Assembly (NCBI GenBank): GCA_951640165.1
Contig: OX621254.1
Span: 28,556,001 to 28,620,000 of the forward strand
Length of the DNA: 64,000 bases
Source: Pseudoips prasinana
Lineage: Eukaryota > Arthropoda > Insecta > Lepidoptera > Nolidae
Direction of reading: 5' to 3'
The notes below the pieces were generated by a model. It was given only the letters and a program-made list of their open reading frames with translations, was not told the DNA's origin and made no database searches. Below, piece after piece: positions 20,309 through 31,689 of the stretch (the first letter of the stretch is position 1; each line of letters starts with the position of its first letter). The position numbers and the translations under genes are program-made.

Positions 20309-20638
20309 TTATTTTAAATTACGCTACTTTAAATTTTAAATACGTATAGGTCAAAAAAGTCCATATACATTAAAAGTTTAAAGAAGCGTAATATTTTCGA
20401 TCCTAAAAATTATCAAATAAAATTTCAATCCAAAAGATAAATTTAAATTTGTATGTCTTCAAATAGTTCTAGTTAGCCTTTACCCGTGACATGCGATGTT
20501 GATTCAGTGTACTGTTAGCAGGGCTCCATTTTCCTATATGGAACCCCAAAATACTCCCGGCATGTAATAACCATATACAAGAGTAAAAGAGATATATTTG
20601 TTCCCTTTATTGACTGTCCTGGCGTTAGTAAATCGGAG

Positions 20639-20903
20639 TGTCTTTTCGACAAGACATATAATATAAGGAACAGAGTAGTAAAGAGACAGTAACACTTTTG
20701 TGGAATGGCGCCCATGGTTTTTATTCAAATACACTTAAAAAAAGCGCTTGTATAATCTATACCATAAAACTAGGCACCAATAGATTATAGAGGTAGCAAG
20801 ATTATATTTGATCATATGTGAGTGAGTATTTTCGACAGGACATATAATTATAAGGAACGGAGTAGTAAAGAGACAGTAACACTTTTGTAGAATGGCGCCC
20901 AGT
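20639..20903 (+). repeat. Pair of ~75-bp direct repeats (offset 190 bp)
   Basis: The phrase AGTAGTAAAGAGACAGTAAC followed by ACTTTTGTGGAATGGCGCCC occurs at 20639-20713 and again at 20829-20903. An E-like fragment (20716-20770) lies just after the first copy. Another E-like end is at 20930-21010. Confidence 0.55.
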
Positions 20904-21061
20904 AGTACAAAAAACAGGCGCCCTATTACAAAATAAAATAAAAACAGTTTTTATTCAGATTCAGATTTAAAAAAGCTATTGTGAATAGACAGAACATGAA
21001 TAATAATTGTAGTATTACAAATTAATTCTGGGTTCAAAGAGATTAGTCATTATTATGTATG

Positions 21062-21417
21062 TGTGTCCTCCTAGCCGATTTCAGCATCTGCGGCCAGTCT
21101 CAATGGAGGCTAGTCATCAGTGCGGGACATATTATAGTGCACATGTGTCTGCAGAAGCACAGGGGCACTTTCTATTTCATCACTCTCATGCTCCGATGGG
21201 AGGACTAGCGACACGACCGGATAGAGGTCAGGTACAGGACCAATGGCTTTACGTGCTCTCCGAGACACGGCGGTATAATACTCCCAGACTTCTGGTCTGA
21301 TAATGAGAAATATTCTTAAGAGAAAAATCCCAAAATCAGTTTTTGGCCCGACCCGGGATACTAACTCAGGATCTCATTATCCGCGGTTGAACACGCTGCG
21401 GCTAGACCAACTAGGCA
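21062..21417 (-). mobile_element. SINE-A copy, nearly full length
   Basis: It runs from the reversed 3' end (TCCTCCTAGCCGATTTCAGC) through TATTATAGTGCACATGTGTC to the tRNA-like head (GACCCGGGATACTAACTCAG, GCGGCTAGACCAACTAGGCA). The plus-strand frame of 81 codons here is a repeat shadow. Confidence 0.75.
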
Positions 21418-21419
21418 TA

Positions 21420-22107
21420 CTATGCAACAAATAAGTAATTAGATCGTGACTTATATTTGATTATATGGAATTATAATTTTATTTATGATAGTCATGGTTT
21501 AGTTAAATGGCTAATTTCTTGAATTTATTTCCAAAATGGTTTTTAAGTTTATACATGACTATTTATATTTTTAGATATATTTTACTACATCTTGTCTCAA
21601 AACAAATGCAAGTAAAGTAGCATAAAATATACAGCGAACTGAATTTTCCTTTTTTAAAACGCTGCTCGGTTCAAGCTTTATCTAACGTCAAGGTGAAATG
21701 TATTTTACCATATACTTAAGGTAGATTTTTATTCATCATTAGACCTTTATTGGCACTTATTTCCTTGTATGAATACTCAAACGAAATTCAAATCTGTTTT
21801 TAAGTACAGAGGGTACATTTTCTATTATTCCTTGCGTGTAAGCATCAGAAAAATTTGAGTTTCATAATTATTATTTAATTTCCCAGTTTGTGAAGGCCTG
21901 GGGTCGTTTACTTGACTGGGATTTACAGCTGAGAATGGAACTGACACTTCAACTTTGGATTCTCGAAAGATGAGTTAGTTTGAATTAATTAGGTATTCAA
22001 AATAAGCCATAAAGTTATCCGCAAACTCTTAAATTTAATTGAAAATCAGGAAGTTCCGGAATCAAGTTCTGGCTGTCGGAGTAAGCGATTTAACTTAAAT
22101 TATTTTT
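21420..22107. other. No recognisable feature
   Basis: AT-rich flank of the RTE insertion, with no repeat or gene recognised. Confidence 0.4.
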
Positions 22108-22114
22108 CTAAATA

Positions 22115-25100
22115 ATTTATTAGACATTGTGTGGATGCTGTGTGGTGACGGCCTAAGAATATCACCACCCCCTCTCATCCAGTGGGGGGACGTAAAAGTC
22201 GTCCCGAGGGAATATATACCAGAGAACGGGCAGCAGCGTTCTCCTGAGTACCATGTCCACCTTACTGCGATCGCCAACCCGTCTGCCAAGCGTGGCGATT
22301 ATGGCAAATCCCCTCAAATGATGGACACAACCAAACCGCGGCCCCCAGTCCCCGGCAGCCCTGCTATTCCCAGCCGTGGTAACAGCCGTGGTTACGGCAG
22401 GGCAGGGGGTGCTAAGAATCCCCGGCAGATTCCGCGTTACCAACACCGACGACCTCTGGCCCTGGCAACATATAACACACGTACACTGCGGTCCGACGAG
22501 AAGATAACTGAACTGAAGGAAGAATTGAGCAGGTTACATTGGGATATTGTAGGATTATCTGAAGTCCGAAGAGAGGGAGAGGACTCGATAATACTGAAAT
22601 CCGGAAACCTGCTCTATTACCGGGAGGGTGACCAAATATCCCAAGGTGGTGTCGGGTTCATAGTCCACAAGTCCCTCGTGAACAACCTAGTGAAAATCGA
22701 GAGTGTGTCGACGAGGGTTGCGTACCTTATACTCAGAATCACCAAGCGGTATTCGTTGAAGGTTATACAGGTATACGCACCCACTTCGACACACTCCGAT
22801 GATGAAGTCGAGGTTATGTATGAGGACATATCCAGAGCCATACATACCTCTAACTCCTATTTCACTGTGGTCATGGGGGACTTTAACGCGAAGCTGGGCA
22901 AACGATTCGGTAATGAGCTGAGAGTGGGGCAATTCGGAACTGGTGACCGGAACCCCCGGGGCCAAATGTTGGCCGACTTCATGGAGAAGGAGGGACTCTT
23001 TATGACGAATTCCTTCTTCAGGAAGCCGGATCACCGCAAATGGACCTGGGTGAGCCCCGATGGTAAAACTAAAAATGAGATAGACTTTATCTTGTCGAAG
23101 AGACGACAGATGTTCAATGATGTCTCCATGATCAATGCGGTTAAAACCGGGAGCGATCACAGACTGGTCAGACGCTCATTGAACCTGAATGTCAAACTCC
23201 AGAGGTCCCGACTGATAAAGTCTACGCTCCGACCTTTACCTATCCACGTCCAAAACCCCGAACCATTTCAGCTCGAACTGCAAAACCGTTTCGAATGCCT
23301 AGCAGACTGCGAGGAAGTGGACTCATACTATGACAGGCTCGTAGAAGCTGTCCATACGGCTGGGTCTAAGGTCTTCAAGGCCCGTCGTACAAACAGAACT
23401 AAAAATATCTCTGACTTTACCCTGCAACTTATGGAAGATAGACGGAAAATGGTTCTGACATCCTCAGATGATGCTACCAGATATCGGCAGCTCAACAGAC
23501 AGATCTCAAAGTCTTTGACTCGCGACACGCGGCAATTTAATACAATTAGTATTAAAGAGGCCATCGAGCGGAACAAAGGCTCCAAAGTGTTCGCAAGAGC
23601 TCTGTCTGTTGGACAGAGCCAACTGACGAAGCTGAAGACTGAGGATGGTAGAATCGTCACGTCTAAACCTGAGTTGCTGGGAGAGATCGAGAAGTTCTAC
23701 GGACAGTTATATACGACAACACAGCCACCTGTCAAAAGTCATGCCTCAGATCCCAGAGCACGACTAACCCGTCATTACACCGAAGACATCCCGGACGTCA
23801 GCCTGTACGAGATTAGAATGGCTCTCAAACAACTCAAGAACAACAAGGCGCCTGGTGATGATGGAGTTACAGCAGAGCTTCTGAAGGCGGGTGGTACACC
23901 AATCCTACGGGCTCTTCAGAAGTTATTTAACTCCGTCATACTAGATGGTTAAACGCCACAAGCATGGCACAGAAGTGTGGTGGTGCTCATCTTTAAAAAG
24001 GGCGTCAAAACCCTATTGAAGAATTATAGACCCATCACACTGCTGAGCCATGTTTACAAGTTGTTTTCGAGGGTCGTTACGAACCGTCTCGCGCGCAGGT
24101 TTGACGACTTCCAGCCTCCCGAACAAGCCGGTTTCCGAAAAGGCTTTAGCACCATAGACCACATACATACGCTGCGGCAAGTTATACAGAAGACCGAAGA
24201 GTATAACAAGCCACTGTGCTTAGCGTTTGTGGACTATGAGAAAGCCTTTGATTCTATCGAAACATGGGCCGTGCTGAGGTCTCTCATAAGGTGCCAAATT
24301 GACTACCGGTATATCGAGGTGATAAAGTGTTTGTATGAAAACGCCACTATGTCAGTGCGACTCCAGGACCAGATCTCGAAACCTATCCACTTGCAGCGAG
24401 GCGTGAGACGGGGAGATGTTATATCTCCGAAACTGTTCACCGCCGCATTGGAAGACGTCTTCAAGCTTCTGGACTGGAAAGGCTTTGGCATCAATGTCAA
24501 TGGCGAGTACATCTCTCACCTTCAATTTGCCGATGATATCGTAGTCATGGCTGAGACCATGGAAGACCTCGGTACAATGCTCGATGACCTGAGCAGAGTC
24601 TCTCAACAAGTGGGTCTGAAAATGAACATGGATAAGACGAAAATCATGTCAAACGTCCATGTTGCACCCACTCAATTGAAAGTTGGTGACTCTGCACTCG
24701 AAGTTGTAGAGAACTATATTTACCTAGGACAGACCATCCAACTAGGTAGGTCCAACTTCGAGAAGGAGGTCAATCGTAGAATCCAACTTGCCTGGGCAGC
24801 GTTCGGGAAGCTACGCAACATCTTCTCGTCCAAAATACCGCAGTGTCTCAAGTCGAAAGTCTTCGACCAGTGTGTGTTGCCAGTGATGACATACGGAACA
24901 GAGACGTGGTCGCTCACTATGGACGTTATTAGAAGGCTCAAGGTCACCCAAAGAGCAATGGAGAGGGCTATGCTCGGAGTTTCCCTGCGGGATCGAATCA
25001 GAAATGTCGAAATCCGCAGGCGAACCAAAGTCACCGACATAGCCCGAAGAATTGGCAAGCTGAAGTGGCAGTGGGCAGGGCACATAGCTCGTAGAGCCGA

Positions 25101-25307
25101 CGGCCGTTGGGGCAGAAAGGTTCTCGAGTGGCGACCACGAACCGGAAGACGCAGCGTGGGCAGGCCCCCTACAAGATGGACCGATGATCTTGTGCGGGTC
25201 GCTGGAAACTGCTGGATGCGAATAGCACAAGACGGCAATTGTGGAGATCTTTGGGGGAGGCCTTTGTCCAGCAGTGGACGTCTTTCGGCTGATATGATGA
25301 TGATGAT
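22115..25307 (+). mobile_element. Near-full-length RTE-clade LINE retrotransposon
   Basis: The element carries an apurinic-type endonuclease followed by reverse transcriptase in one frame, a very short 3' UTR and a (GAT)n tail, all typical of RTE elements of about 3.2 kb. The left boundary is uncertain. A 7-bp CTAAATA lies at 22108-22114 and 25308-25314 and could be the target duplication. However, homology to the mini-RTE at 60752 starts only near 22138, leaving about 23 unexplained bases. At least a dozen truncated relatives lie in the window. It is interrupted by one in-frame stop and a late 1-bp deletion, so it is inactive as it stands. Confidence 0.85.
22129..23952 (+). pseudogene. RTE ORF, first part: endonuclease and start of RT
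   Basis: The first ATG in this open frame is at 22135; the frame is already open from 22129. Residues 1-110 are a poorly conserved leader that includes the REYIPENGQQ segment found in the mini-RTEs. The endonuclease domain runs from about residue 112 (ATYNTRTL) to 350. It has GLSEVR with the catalytic Glu at about 145, QVYAPTS at 214-220, MGDFNA at 249-254, IDFIL at about 318 and SDHRLV at 342-347, so the expected EEP-type catalytic residues are present. The RT leader KNNKAPGDDGVTAELLK lies near 570-586. The frame ends at a TAA (23950-23952), and the next codons continue RT sequence in the same frame. A single base substitution explains the break. Confidence 0.85.
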
Positions 25308-25311
25308 CTAA
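23953..25311 (+). pseudogene. RTE ORF, second part: reverse transcriptase
   Basis: This continues the same frame after the stop. RT motifs in order are YRPITLLSHVYKLFSRVV, QAGFRKGFSTIDHIHTL, FVDYEKAFDSI (motif A), GVRRGDVISPKLF (motif B), LQFADDIVVMAE (motif C, with the two catalytic Asp), GLKMNMDKTKIM (motif D) and YLGQTI (motif E). A thumb and carboxy region rich in Trp and Arg follows (WQWAGHIARR, GRPPTRWTDDLV). Near 25231-25234 the sequence has CGG where the copies at about 6928 and 9494 have CCGG. The resulting frameshift replaces the usual ending (QQWTSFG then stop, TGA at 25290-25292) with a run of Met codons from the tail and a stop at 25309-25311. Confidence 0.85.
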
Positions 25312-25314
25312 ATA

Positions 25315-25635
25315 GTCTAAATTTTTATAGTATTTGGTATTCATAACTCCGTCATATACGAGTAATATGATCCGATATAAAAATAAAAGTTTTTTTTTAT
25401 GTGAAATAATATACTTTCAAATTGGACACATCTTTTTCATATCAAAATTCAATTCTGATGTTGAGGTCCTTTAACTTTTACTACTGGTTGTTTTAGGCCG
25501 CCCAAAGGTCTTTACACTAGAGTTCTGTCCATCATTTTGGATATGCCATTATATCACGCGAAGTAAATAGGTTGGCGGAATTGTTAACCAGTAGGTCGGT
25601 AGTTTAAAATAGGTCTTATGTTATTTTGGATGTTA
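25315..25635. other. No recognisable feature
   Basis: AT-rich sequence between the RTE and the 91-bp array. Confidence 0.4.
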
Positions 25636-25639
25636 CGGT

Positions 25640-26480
25640 GGGGATATAGTCGTGGCAAGTAGATCTAAGATATTTGATAATTCATAACTTCTATAAAAAT
25701 TTATTTGCTATCTACGGTGGGCACAGTTGTAGCAGGTAGATATAAGAATATTTATTAAAGTTTAGAATTTCATAACTTCTACAAAATTGTTTTGCTACAA
25801 AAATGCTACGGCGGGCAGTCGTAGCAAGTAGATATAAGACTTTTATCGAAGTTTGGAAGTTCATAAGTTCTACAATAATTGATTTGCTACAAAAATGCTA
25901 CTGTGACAGTCGTAGCAGGTAGATATACGATTTTTTATTGATGTTTGGAAGTTCATAACTTCTACAAAAATTGATTAGCAACAAAAATGCTACGGTAGGT
26001 ATCGTAGCAGGTAGATATAAGAATTTTCATTGAAGTTTGGAAGTTCATAACTTCTACAAAAATTTATTTGCTATAAAAATGCTACGGTAGGTATCGTAGC
26101 AGGTAGATATAAGATTTTTTATTGATCTTTGGAAGTAAATAACTTCTACAAAAATTGATTTGCTACAAAAATGCTACGGTAGGTATCGTCGTAGCAGATA
26201 CATATAGGACTTTCATTAAAGAGTGGAAGTTCACAACATGTACAAAAATTTATTTAGCAACAAGCATGTAACGATTAGACATAGTCGTGGCAGGTAGACA
26301 TAAGATTTTTGATTGAAGGTTCTTGGAGGTTCATAACTTGTACAAAAAATGGTTTAGTAACAAAAATGTTGCATTTTTTTTGCTAAACCATTTTTGTCGG
26401 GCATAGTCGTGGCAGGTAGATATACAATTTTTTGTTGAAATTTGGACGATCGTTACTGGTACAAAAATTGATTTGCTAAA
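25640..26480 (+). repeat. Degenerate ~91-bp tandem repeat array (about 9 units)
   Basis: The phrase GTAGCAGGTAGATATAAGA recurs near 25652, 25729, 25821, 25912, 26004, 26095, 26191, 26287 and 26409. Spacing is about 91-96 bp in the middle, and irregular at the ends. Each unit also has GAAGTTCATAACTTCTACAA and GCTACAAAAATGCTACGG. The last interval contains a local inversion (GCTAAACCATTTTTGT against ACAAAAAATGGTTTAGTAAC). Confidence 0.8.
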
Positions 26481-26737
26481 AATATCAAATAAACGTTTAC
26501 GACACCGGACATAGTGGTCTATGACCAAACCCTTGTTTTGCCCTTGTTTTACTCTTAATTGGAAAATTATCATACAGCTATTAACAGCTAATCCGCCAAT
26601 TTTTATACTAGCACACCTAAGTGCAGTTTAATTGGGTAATTACTTATGGTTTTCATTCTGTCAGTTAATTATCTAAGTCATCATCATCATCATATCAATG
26701 TTTTTAAACTTTCGCAATTTGTACACATTATTATATA

Positions 26738-26944
26738 TTGTAGACACGGGTCTCAATCGCGATATCAATTTAAGGCAAATCATTACCATGCGATGGTAGA
26801 TACCGAAACCTGAGCTTCACGGAGACGACGCTGCCGAGCGACACCAGTCGACCCGTGACGACGGCTCGTGCAATCCATGCCGAAACGTCCTAAAGGTAAT
26901 GATTTGCCTTAAATTGATATCGCGATTGAGACCCATATCTACAA
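26738..26944. mobile_element. Fold-back MITE with ~50-bp terminal inverted repeats
   Basis: The left arm 26738-26787 (GGTCTCAATCGCGATATCAA, TTTAAGGCAAATCATTACC) is mirrored by the right arm 26895-26944 with a few mismatches near the tips. The interior of about 107 bp is GC-rich (CCGAGCGACACCAGTCGACC) and non-coding. The superfamily is not determined. Flanking TATA-like bases prevent a clear call of target duplication. Confidence 0.7.
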
Positions 26945-26954
26945 TTTATAAAAA

Positions 26955-27025
26955 TCATCATATTAGCTGAAAGACGTCTTGCTAGACAAAGGCCTTCCCC
27001 AAAGATCTCCACAATTGACGATCTT
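26955..27025 (-). mobile_element. RTE 3'-end fragment (minus)
   Basis: ATCATCATATTAGCTGAAAG, then CTAGACAAAGGCCTTCCCCA and AAGATCTCCACAATTG match the RTE tail in reverse, with substitutions. A stretch of (ATC)n also occurs near 26680. Confidence 0.7.
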
Positions 27026-27314
27026 CAGCCTTCGACAATATCTATGTCGCCATAATATTCCTCTACACGTATCCCTTACTCTGTGGTCGATGTGTCCCAT
27101 GGTTTGATGGACGATGCCATCAGCCAGGGCGCAGGAAGCATAGCTATTTGTTACTGGAAGTGTTTACTGAGCGTTTGGTTCTATTGTGCTACGTTTATAT
27201 TGAAAACGTTATGGAGATTCATTTGGGTAACACACTGAATAGATATACTTTAGTAATATTACTACGAGCTCCAAGGTTTTGATGAGAATGAAGACTGAAG
27301 AAGCAAATTGATTG

Positions 27315-27472
27315 GCCTATTGTTGTAATAGTTAGTGAGCCTGACAGCTAAGTCGGAGGTCGTGGGTTCGGTCCACTCCCAGGATAAATCTTTGTGTGAT
27401 AAGCAAAATAAGTATGTTTATCAGTTCTCTAGTGGCTATAATACAGGTTCTGCCAATGGGATCAGATGGCAA
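27315..27472 (+). mobile_element. Divergent SINE-C-like copy
   Basis: GGAGGTCGTGGGTTCGGTCC is a B-box-like head, and ACAGGTTCTGCCAATGGGAT CAGATGG resembles the SINE-C tail. The middle is diverged, and an E copy follows at once. Confidence 0.5.
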
Positions 27473-27750
27473 TAAAATAAATAAAATAAAATAAAAAAGG
27501 TTTTTATTCACGTAGACTTTAAAAAAGCGCTTGTAAATAGTCAGAACATGTTTGTAGTAATACAGTTATTATTTCTAGTTACTTATTACAGATATTTAGG
27601 TACACGGATTGTTAAAACATTTATACAATTTATTTTATAATAGTAGTGATGTTTAGCTAGCTTGTATTAAGTTATTGTCAAGGAGATTATGTTAAGGTTT
27701 AATTATTGAAATTTATATTTTACTACATATTGTCAATGTGTAAGTTTACC
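27473..27750 (-). mobile_element. E element copy
   Basis: The reversed 3' end is (AAAAT)n, AAAAAGGTTTTTATTCACG. The copy extends to the ACTACATATTGTCAATG region. Confidence 0.75.
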
Positions 27751-27963
27751 CAAGATATTTATTTGTATTCAATTATTTATTACTACGAGCTCTAATGTCC
27801 TGAACCTTGGAGCTCAAGGATCAAATTCTTTATTGAACATCAAACCTCTTAGCACATTTATTTCTACCGTCTTTATTTTTTCTTTATTAAACTAATATTA
27901 TTTTACTATTTATCTTGGATTCTAATGATAGTTTTACTTTATATGTTATGTATGTATGTATTT

Positions 27964-28195
27964 GACGATCGCCGTAGCCTAGTTGGTAGTGCTCCTGCCT
28001 ACGAAGCTGGTGGTCCTGGGTTCGAATCCCGGTTAGTGCAATTATTTGTTTCTGAGTCATGGATGTTTTCTATGTATTTAAATCTTTATCTATCTATATA
28101 AGTATGTGTATCGTCGCCTGGTACCCATAGTACAAGCTTTGCTTAGTTTGGGGCTAGGATGATCTGTGTGACATTGTCCCTAGATATCATTATTA
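27964..28195 (+). mobile_element. SINE-B copy, full length
   Basis: The head is GCCGTAGCCTAGTTGGTAGT with a perfect B box GGTTCGAATCC near 28019. The body has GAGTCATGGATGTTTTCTAT, and the tail runs CCATAGTACAAGCTTTGCTT to GACATTGTCCCTAGATAT. Confidence 0.85.
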
Positions 28196-28210
28196 TATGT
28201 TTATTCATCA

Positions 28211-28270
28211 TTGGGAAGTTTGTTATGTTATTTAATCGTATACTTTGCCCCATAAAAGAGTTAGTTATTT
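28211..28270 (-). pseudogene. Short LINE fragment related to 8735-9305
   Basis: The segment CATTGGGAAGTTTGTTATG and TTTGCCCCATAAAAGAGTTA matches 9042-9095, the part coding NSFMGQC...YNKLP, on the same strand. Confidence 0.55.
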
Positions 28271-28399
28271 ACAACTGATAAACATATATTTCTAAATACA
28301 TCCATTTATAAATAAATTACATCCAGACACATCCGATGAAATGCCCTCGCCGGACCTAAACCGGAAGTCAGGCTAACGTAGAGCGAAAGTTCACACAGT

Positions 28400-29415
28400 T
28401 TTTTTTTATTTTTTTTATTTATTTATTAGGATCAACCAACAAAGATTACAAAAGGCTTAGCTTAGCTTATAACTATAGGTACTCAATTCTTATGCATCTT
28501 TAATTATAGGAGATCACAGCATGCAAATTGTTTTGAACAGACATAATATAAGTGTTGTAAAATACATTTATAAAACGCAATAAATTAAGGTAATTAAATT
28601 AAATGAATACAAAAAATACAAAAAAAATAACCTAAATATTAATCTAAAGCATGCAGCATGCACACACTGAAAATCTAAGAAACTAAAAATAAAGAAAAGG
28701 AATAAAATAAAATATTTAATAAAATTACAAATAAATATAAAACTGATTGAGACATTACGTGCTCAAATGAGTTTCCAAAAAGCTTTTAAATCGGCTAATT
28801 GAGTTAAAAAATATATCTATGCCTTCCACTAATGCTGACACTTGATTGTATTCGACTGACAGTCTCACAATCGGAGAGTGTTGGCCAAGGTTGGTTCTAC
28901 ACCGAGGGACTCTAAGCAATGCCCGAGGATGACGCGGAAGTCTATTTGGTACATTGATACTGATCATGTTAAGTAAATCCGGACATTATCTTATTGTTTA
29001 GCAGCTTGTAAAGAAAACACATGTCGACAACCAAGCGACGAGATTTTAGAGAAAGCAGATTGAAATGTTTTCGTCGTTCATCGTAAGACCGAACGGTTTT
29101 TGCTATCATAGCCCGGAATGCTAGGTTATGGGTTAATTTCTTTTGAATTCTCTCTATTCTCTCGGCATGGACTTGATACATCGGGTTCCAAGCAGTGCTG
29201 CAGTATTCTAGTTTGTTCCTGACGTAGCTGTTATACAATAGCAAGGTAGTCGAGGGCTTTTTAAATTCCTTTGAACAGCGAAGAACGAATCCTAAGGACT
29301 TGTAAGCCGCACTGATCATTGTATTATATTGTTGAGAAAAACGCAGGCGACTGTCCAGATGTATACCTAAATCGCGTATGACATCAACTTCAGCTTCAGT
29401 TGCACAAAACATCCC
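28400..29415 (-). pseudogene. 5'-truncated CR1/Jockey-type LINE, RT carboxy half and 3' UTR
   Basis: The minus frame at 28969-29412 reads VDVIRDLGIHLDSRLRF (RT motif E region), LGFVLRCSKEFKKPST, LYNSYVRNKLEYCSTAWNP, RIERIQKKLTHNLAFR and LVVDMCFLYKLLNNKI. A stop then separates it from a continuation at 28755-28967, which ends INVPNRLPRHPR and SRFKSFLETHLST. The 3' UTR is A-rich in element sense and ends near 28400 in a T-run on the plus strand. Catalytic motifs are missing, so the copy is truncated at about 29415. The fragment at 12.4-12.9 kb belongs to a related family. Confidence 0.75.
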
Positions 29416-30094
29416 TAAAAACCATGATCTCTCGCCCTCTTCCCGCCAGTAACCGACGAGAGTCGAGGTTCGAACCCCACAAGGGGTGCCCTCCGGCGCG
29501 GGTACTTAGTTTGTAGTTTTATATTTGCTATGCGGCTCAATTGCTTCAAAACAATTTTATTTTGCACTTGAGTGCTAGCTGCTCTCAGTGCACGGGGAGC
29601 GTTCAACCCGCCTCAATTAAAACTTGATTTATGGTTTTCCTAAAAAGCGCATTTTGAAGGTTTTGACTGTTCTGTATAGCCAATAAAATAAGGTACAAAA
29701 GTGTATATGTAAGTTATTTAAAGCTCAAATAAATAATATTCCATTAGCGTTAAAACTAGAGGTGCAAGTAAAATTACAGATTCTTCAAACAATGTGGGGT
29801 TTTACAGAAAATTTAAATTAAAAAGTGCATAAATATTTAATATATCCATAAACTAGACAAATTACTTGATATGATCATGCACATTTGAATATTGTTCATG
29901 GGGAAGAATGACAAAAAACACGGAACAAAAAGAATACATCAATTTTAAAAGTCGCTCACTGAGATTCAATTATCACGGAACAAAAATATTTGAATATTTT
30001 TGTTCCGTGAAGTTGGTAATAATACGTTTTGTCTATGCTCTTAGTATTAGAATTTGTTTTGGATAATAATAATAGTATCCTGGGACATTATTCC
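29416..30094. other. Unassigned; GC-richer patch then AT-rich DNA
   Basis: Bases 29418-29610 are moderately GC-rich and include a B-box-like GAGGTTCGAACCCC, possibly an unrecognised SINE head. Further on lies an inverted pair of ACGGAACAAAAATATTTGAA near 29975-30010. Nothing else is identified. Confidence 0.35.
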
Positions 30095-30655
30095 CAAGGC
30101 GCTCATAGCCAGATGCTTTCACCGGTCCGTAAGTGATTGGCAAGGTTAAGCAACTAAGCTCGCGGTCAGTCCATAGATGGGGGACCGCCAAAGTGGATTA
30201 ATTTCTGGCGGCTCCGTGCTTCGAAGGGCACGTTAAGCAGTCGATCCCGGTTGTAGTCATTAGGCAACAGTCGGTAAGCCATGTCAGAGGCCTAATGTAC
30301 GCCATAATAATAACATTTAATTCGTACCGTATGTAGTAAAAATATAGCTAAAATTTAAAATTTAGATAATTAAACTTACACATGATCCTTGACAATAACT
30401 TAATTAAAATTAGCTAAATATCGTTACTGTTATAAAATAAATATTATTGTAAATTATTTCCTACAATCCGTGTACATAAAAATCTACATATACCTAGAAA
30501 TAATTATAAATTAATTATATATTACTACGAACATGTTCTGACTATTTTACAAGCGCTTTTTTAAAGTCTACGTGAACAAAAACCTTTTTTATTTTATTTA
30601 TAATGGGTGGCTTGAACAACTCCGACACTAGGGTAAACACTGCCCATACGATAAG
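30095..30655 (+). mobile_element. SINE-D copy split by E
   Basis: The head is at 30116-30185 (CACCGGTCCGTAAGTGATTG, AAGCAACTAAGCTCGCGGTC, CATAGATGGGGGACCGCC), the body runs to GCCATGTCAGAGGCCTA, then an E insertion at 30298-30602. The SINE-D tail resumes at GGTGGCTTGAACAACTC and ends CACTGCCCATACGATAAG plus AAGT repeats. Confidence 0.75.
30298..30602 (+). mobile_element. E element nested in SINE-D
   Basis: It starts near ATTTAATTCGTACCGTATG and ends GTGAACAAAAACC and the TTTTATTTTATTT tail. Confidence 0.75.
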
Positions 30656-31445
30656 TAAGTATTCCCACACGGCCATCTGATCCCAAACAAAGCAGAGCTT
30701 GTACTATGAACACCAGATTACTACTACTACATATATTACGTATACTACTTTTCTTTTGTAAATACATACTTAGACAACAAAAAAATTATATAATTATTTG
30801 AAAAAAATATTATTGTAATAACCTAACTTACCAACTAAAGAAACATAAACAAAATAAAATAAATACAAACATAAATAAAAAGTCTAACCAATGAGCTTAA
30901 GCGTCAAAAAATACCCTTATACAACATGTAACTTAATTAACGCACATCCTGAAAATTGTTTGTTCAGAATCGTTTACTGAATCGATTTATATCATTTTAA
31001 TATAGATAATTTATATCCCAAAAATAATTAAAACTACGGACATTATTGTCATATTAACCCTGTACAGTCAAAACAAATTGAAATGGACCGTAAGTCAAAG
31101 TAATAAAACTTTTAAAATCGCAGTTTTATTTGTATTCTTACAAATTCCATCATTCAATTCAAAATAAAGAAAAATAAACTTTATTCCAAGAAACTAATTT
31201 AGTAAATAACAATGCGTACACATGTTAAAAAAATAATTCAGTGTATGTATTATGATTATAACATAATATTCTAATTGGGGTGTTTGAGGGTGTGCGTTAA
31301 TTACGTTACATGTTGTATAGACAATTACTCTCAGACGCAGGTCAAACAGACATGTTCATGCACACAAATATCTGTACTGGGTGGGAATCTAACCCACGAC
31401 GTGCGGCGTGAAAGACAAGTATTAACCAACCACGCCAATGTTATG
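30643..31445 (-). mobile_element. SINE-C copy apparently split by a 540-bp insert
   Basis: The tail side is at 30643-30777 (CACACGGCCATCTGATCCCA, AGCAGAGCTTGTACTATG). The tRNA-like head is at 31318-31445 (GACATGTTCATGCACACAAA, GGGTGGGAATCTAACCC). The pieces are collinear. TAGACAA occurs at both 30771-30777 and 31318-31324, which could be a target duplication for an insert of unknown nature at 30778-31317. Confidence 0.5.
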
Positions 31446-31689
31446 GGGTTACCTCTCATATAAATTATGATACCAAAGAGAAATTCGGTCTTCTCCGTTA
31501 TGAACACAAATCCTTTGACAGTTGAAACTCAAAGAATATCAATTATAACTTAATTTAGCGACTTTGTAAATTAGTACGACTGACAGAATTATCAAATTAC
31601 ACGCAATTATAATGCTTTCATTTTTATGTTGGCTAAGCACATCAAAGCTTTTATTATTATTGTATTAATAGCGTTAATTGATGAGCATA

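Noticed and set aside
22129..22134. Start of the RTE protein at 22129
   Set aside because: The codon there is GTG; the first ATG in frame is at 22135, and the real initiation codon is uncertain because the leader is poorly conserved.
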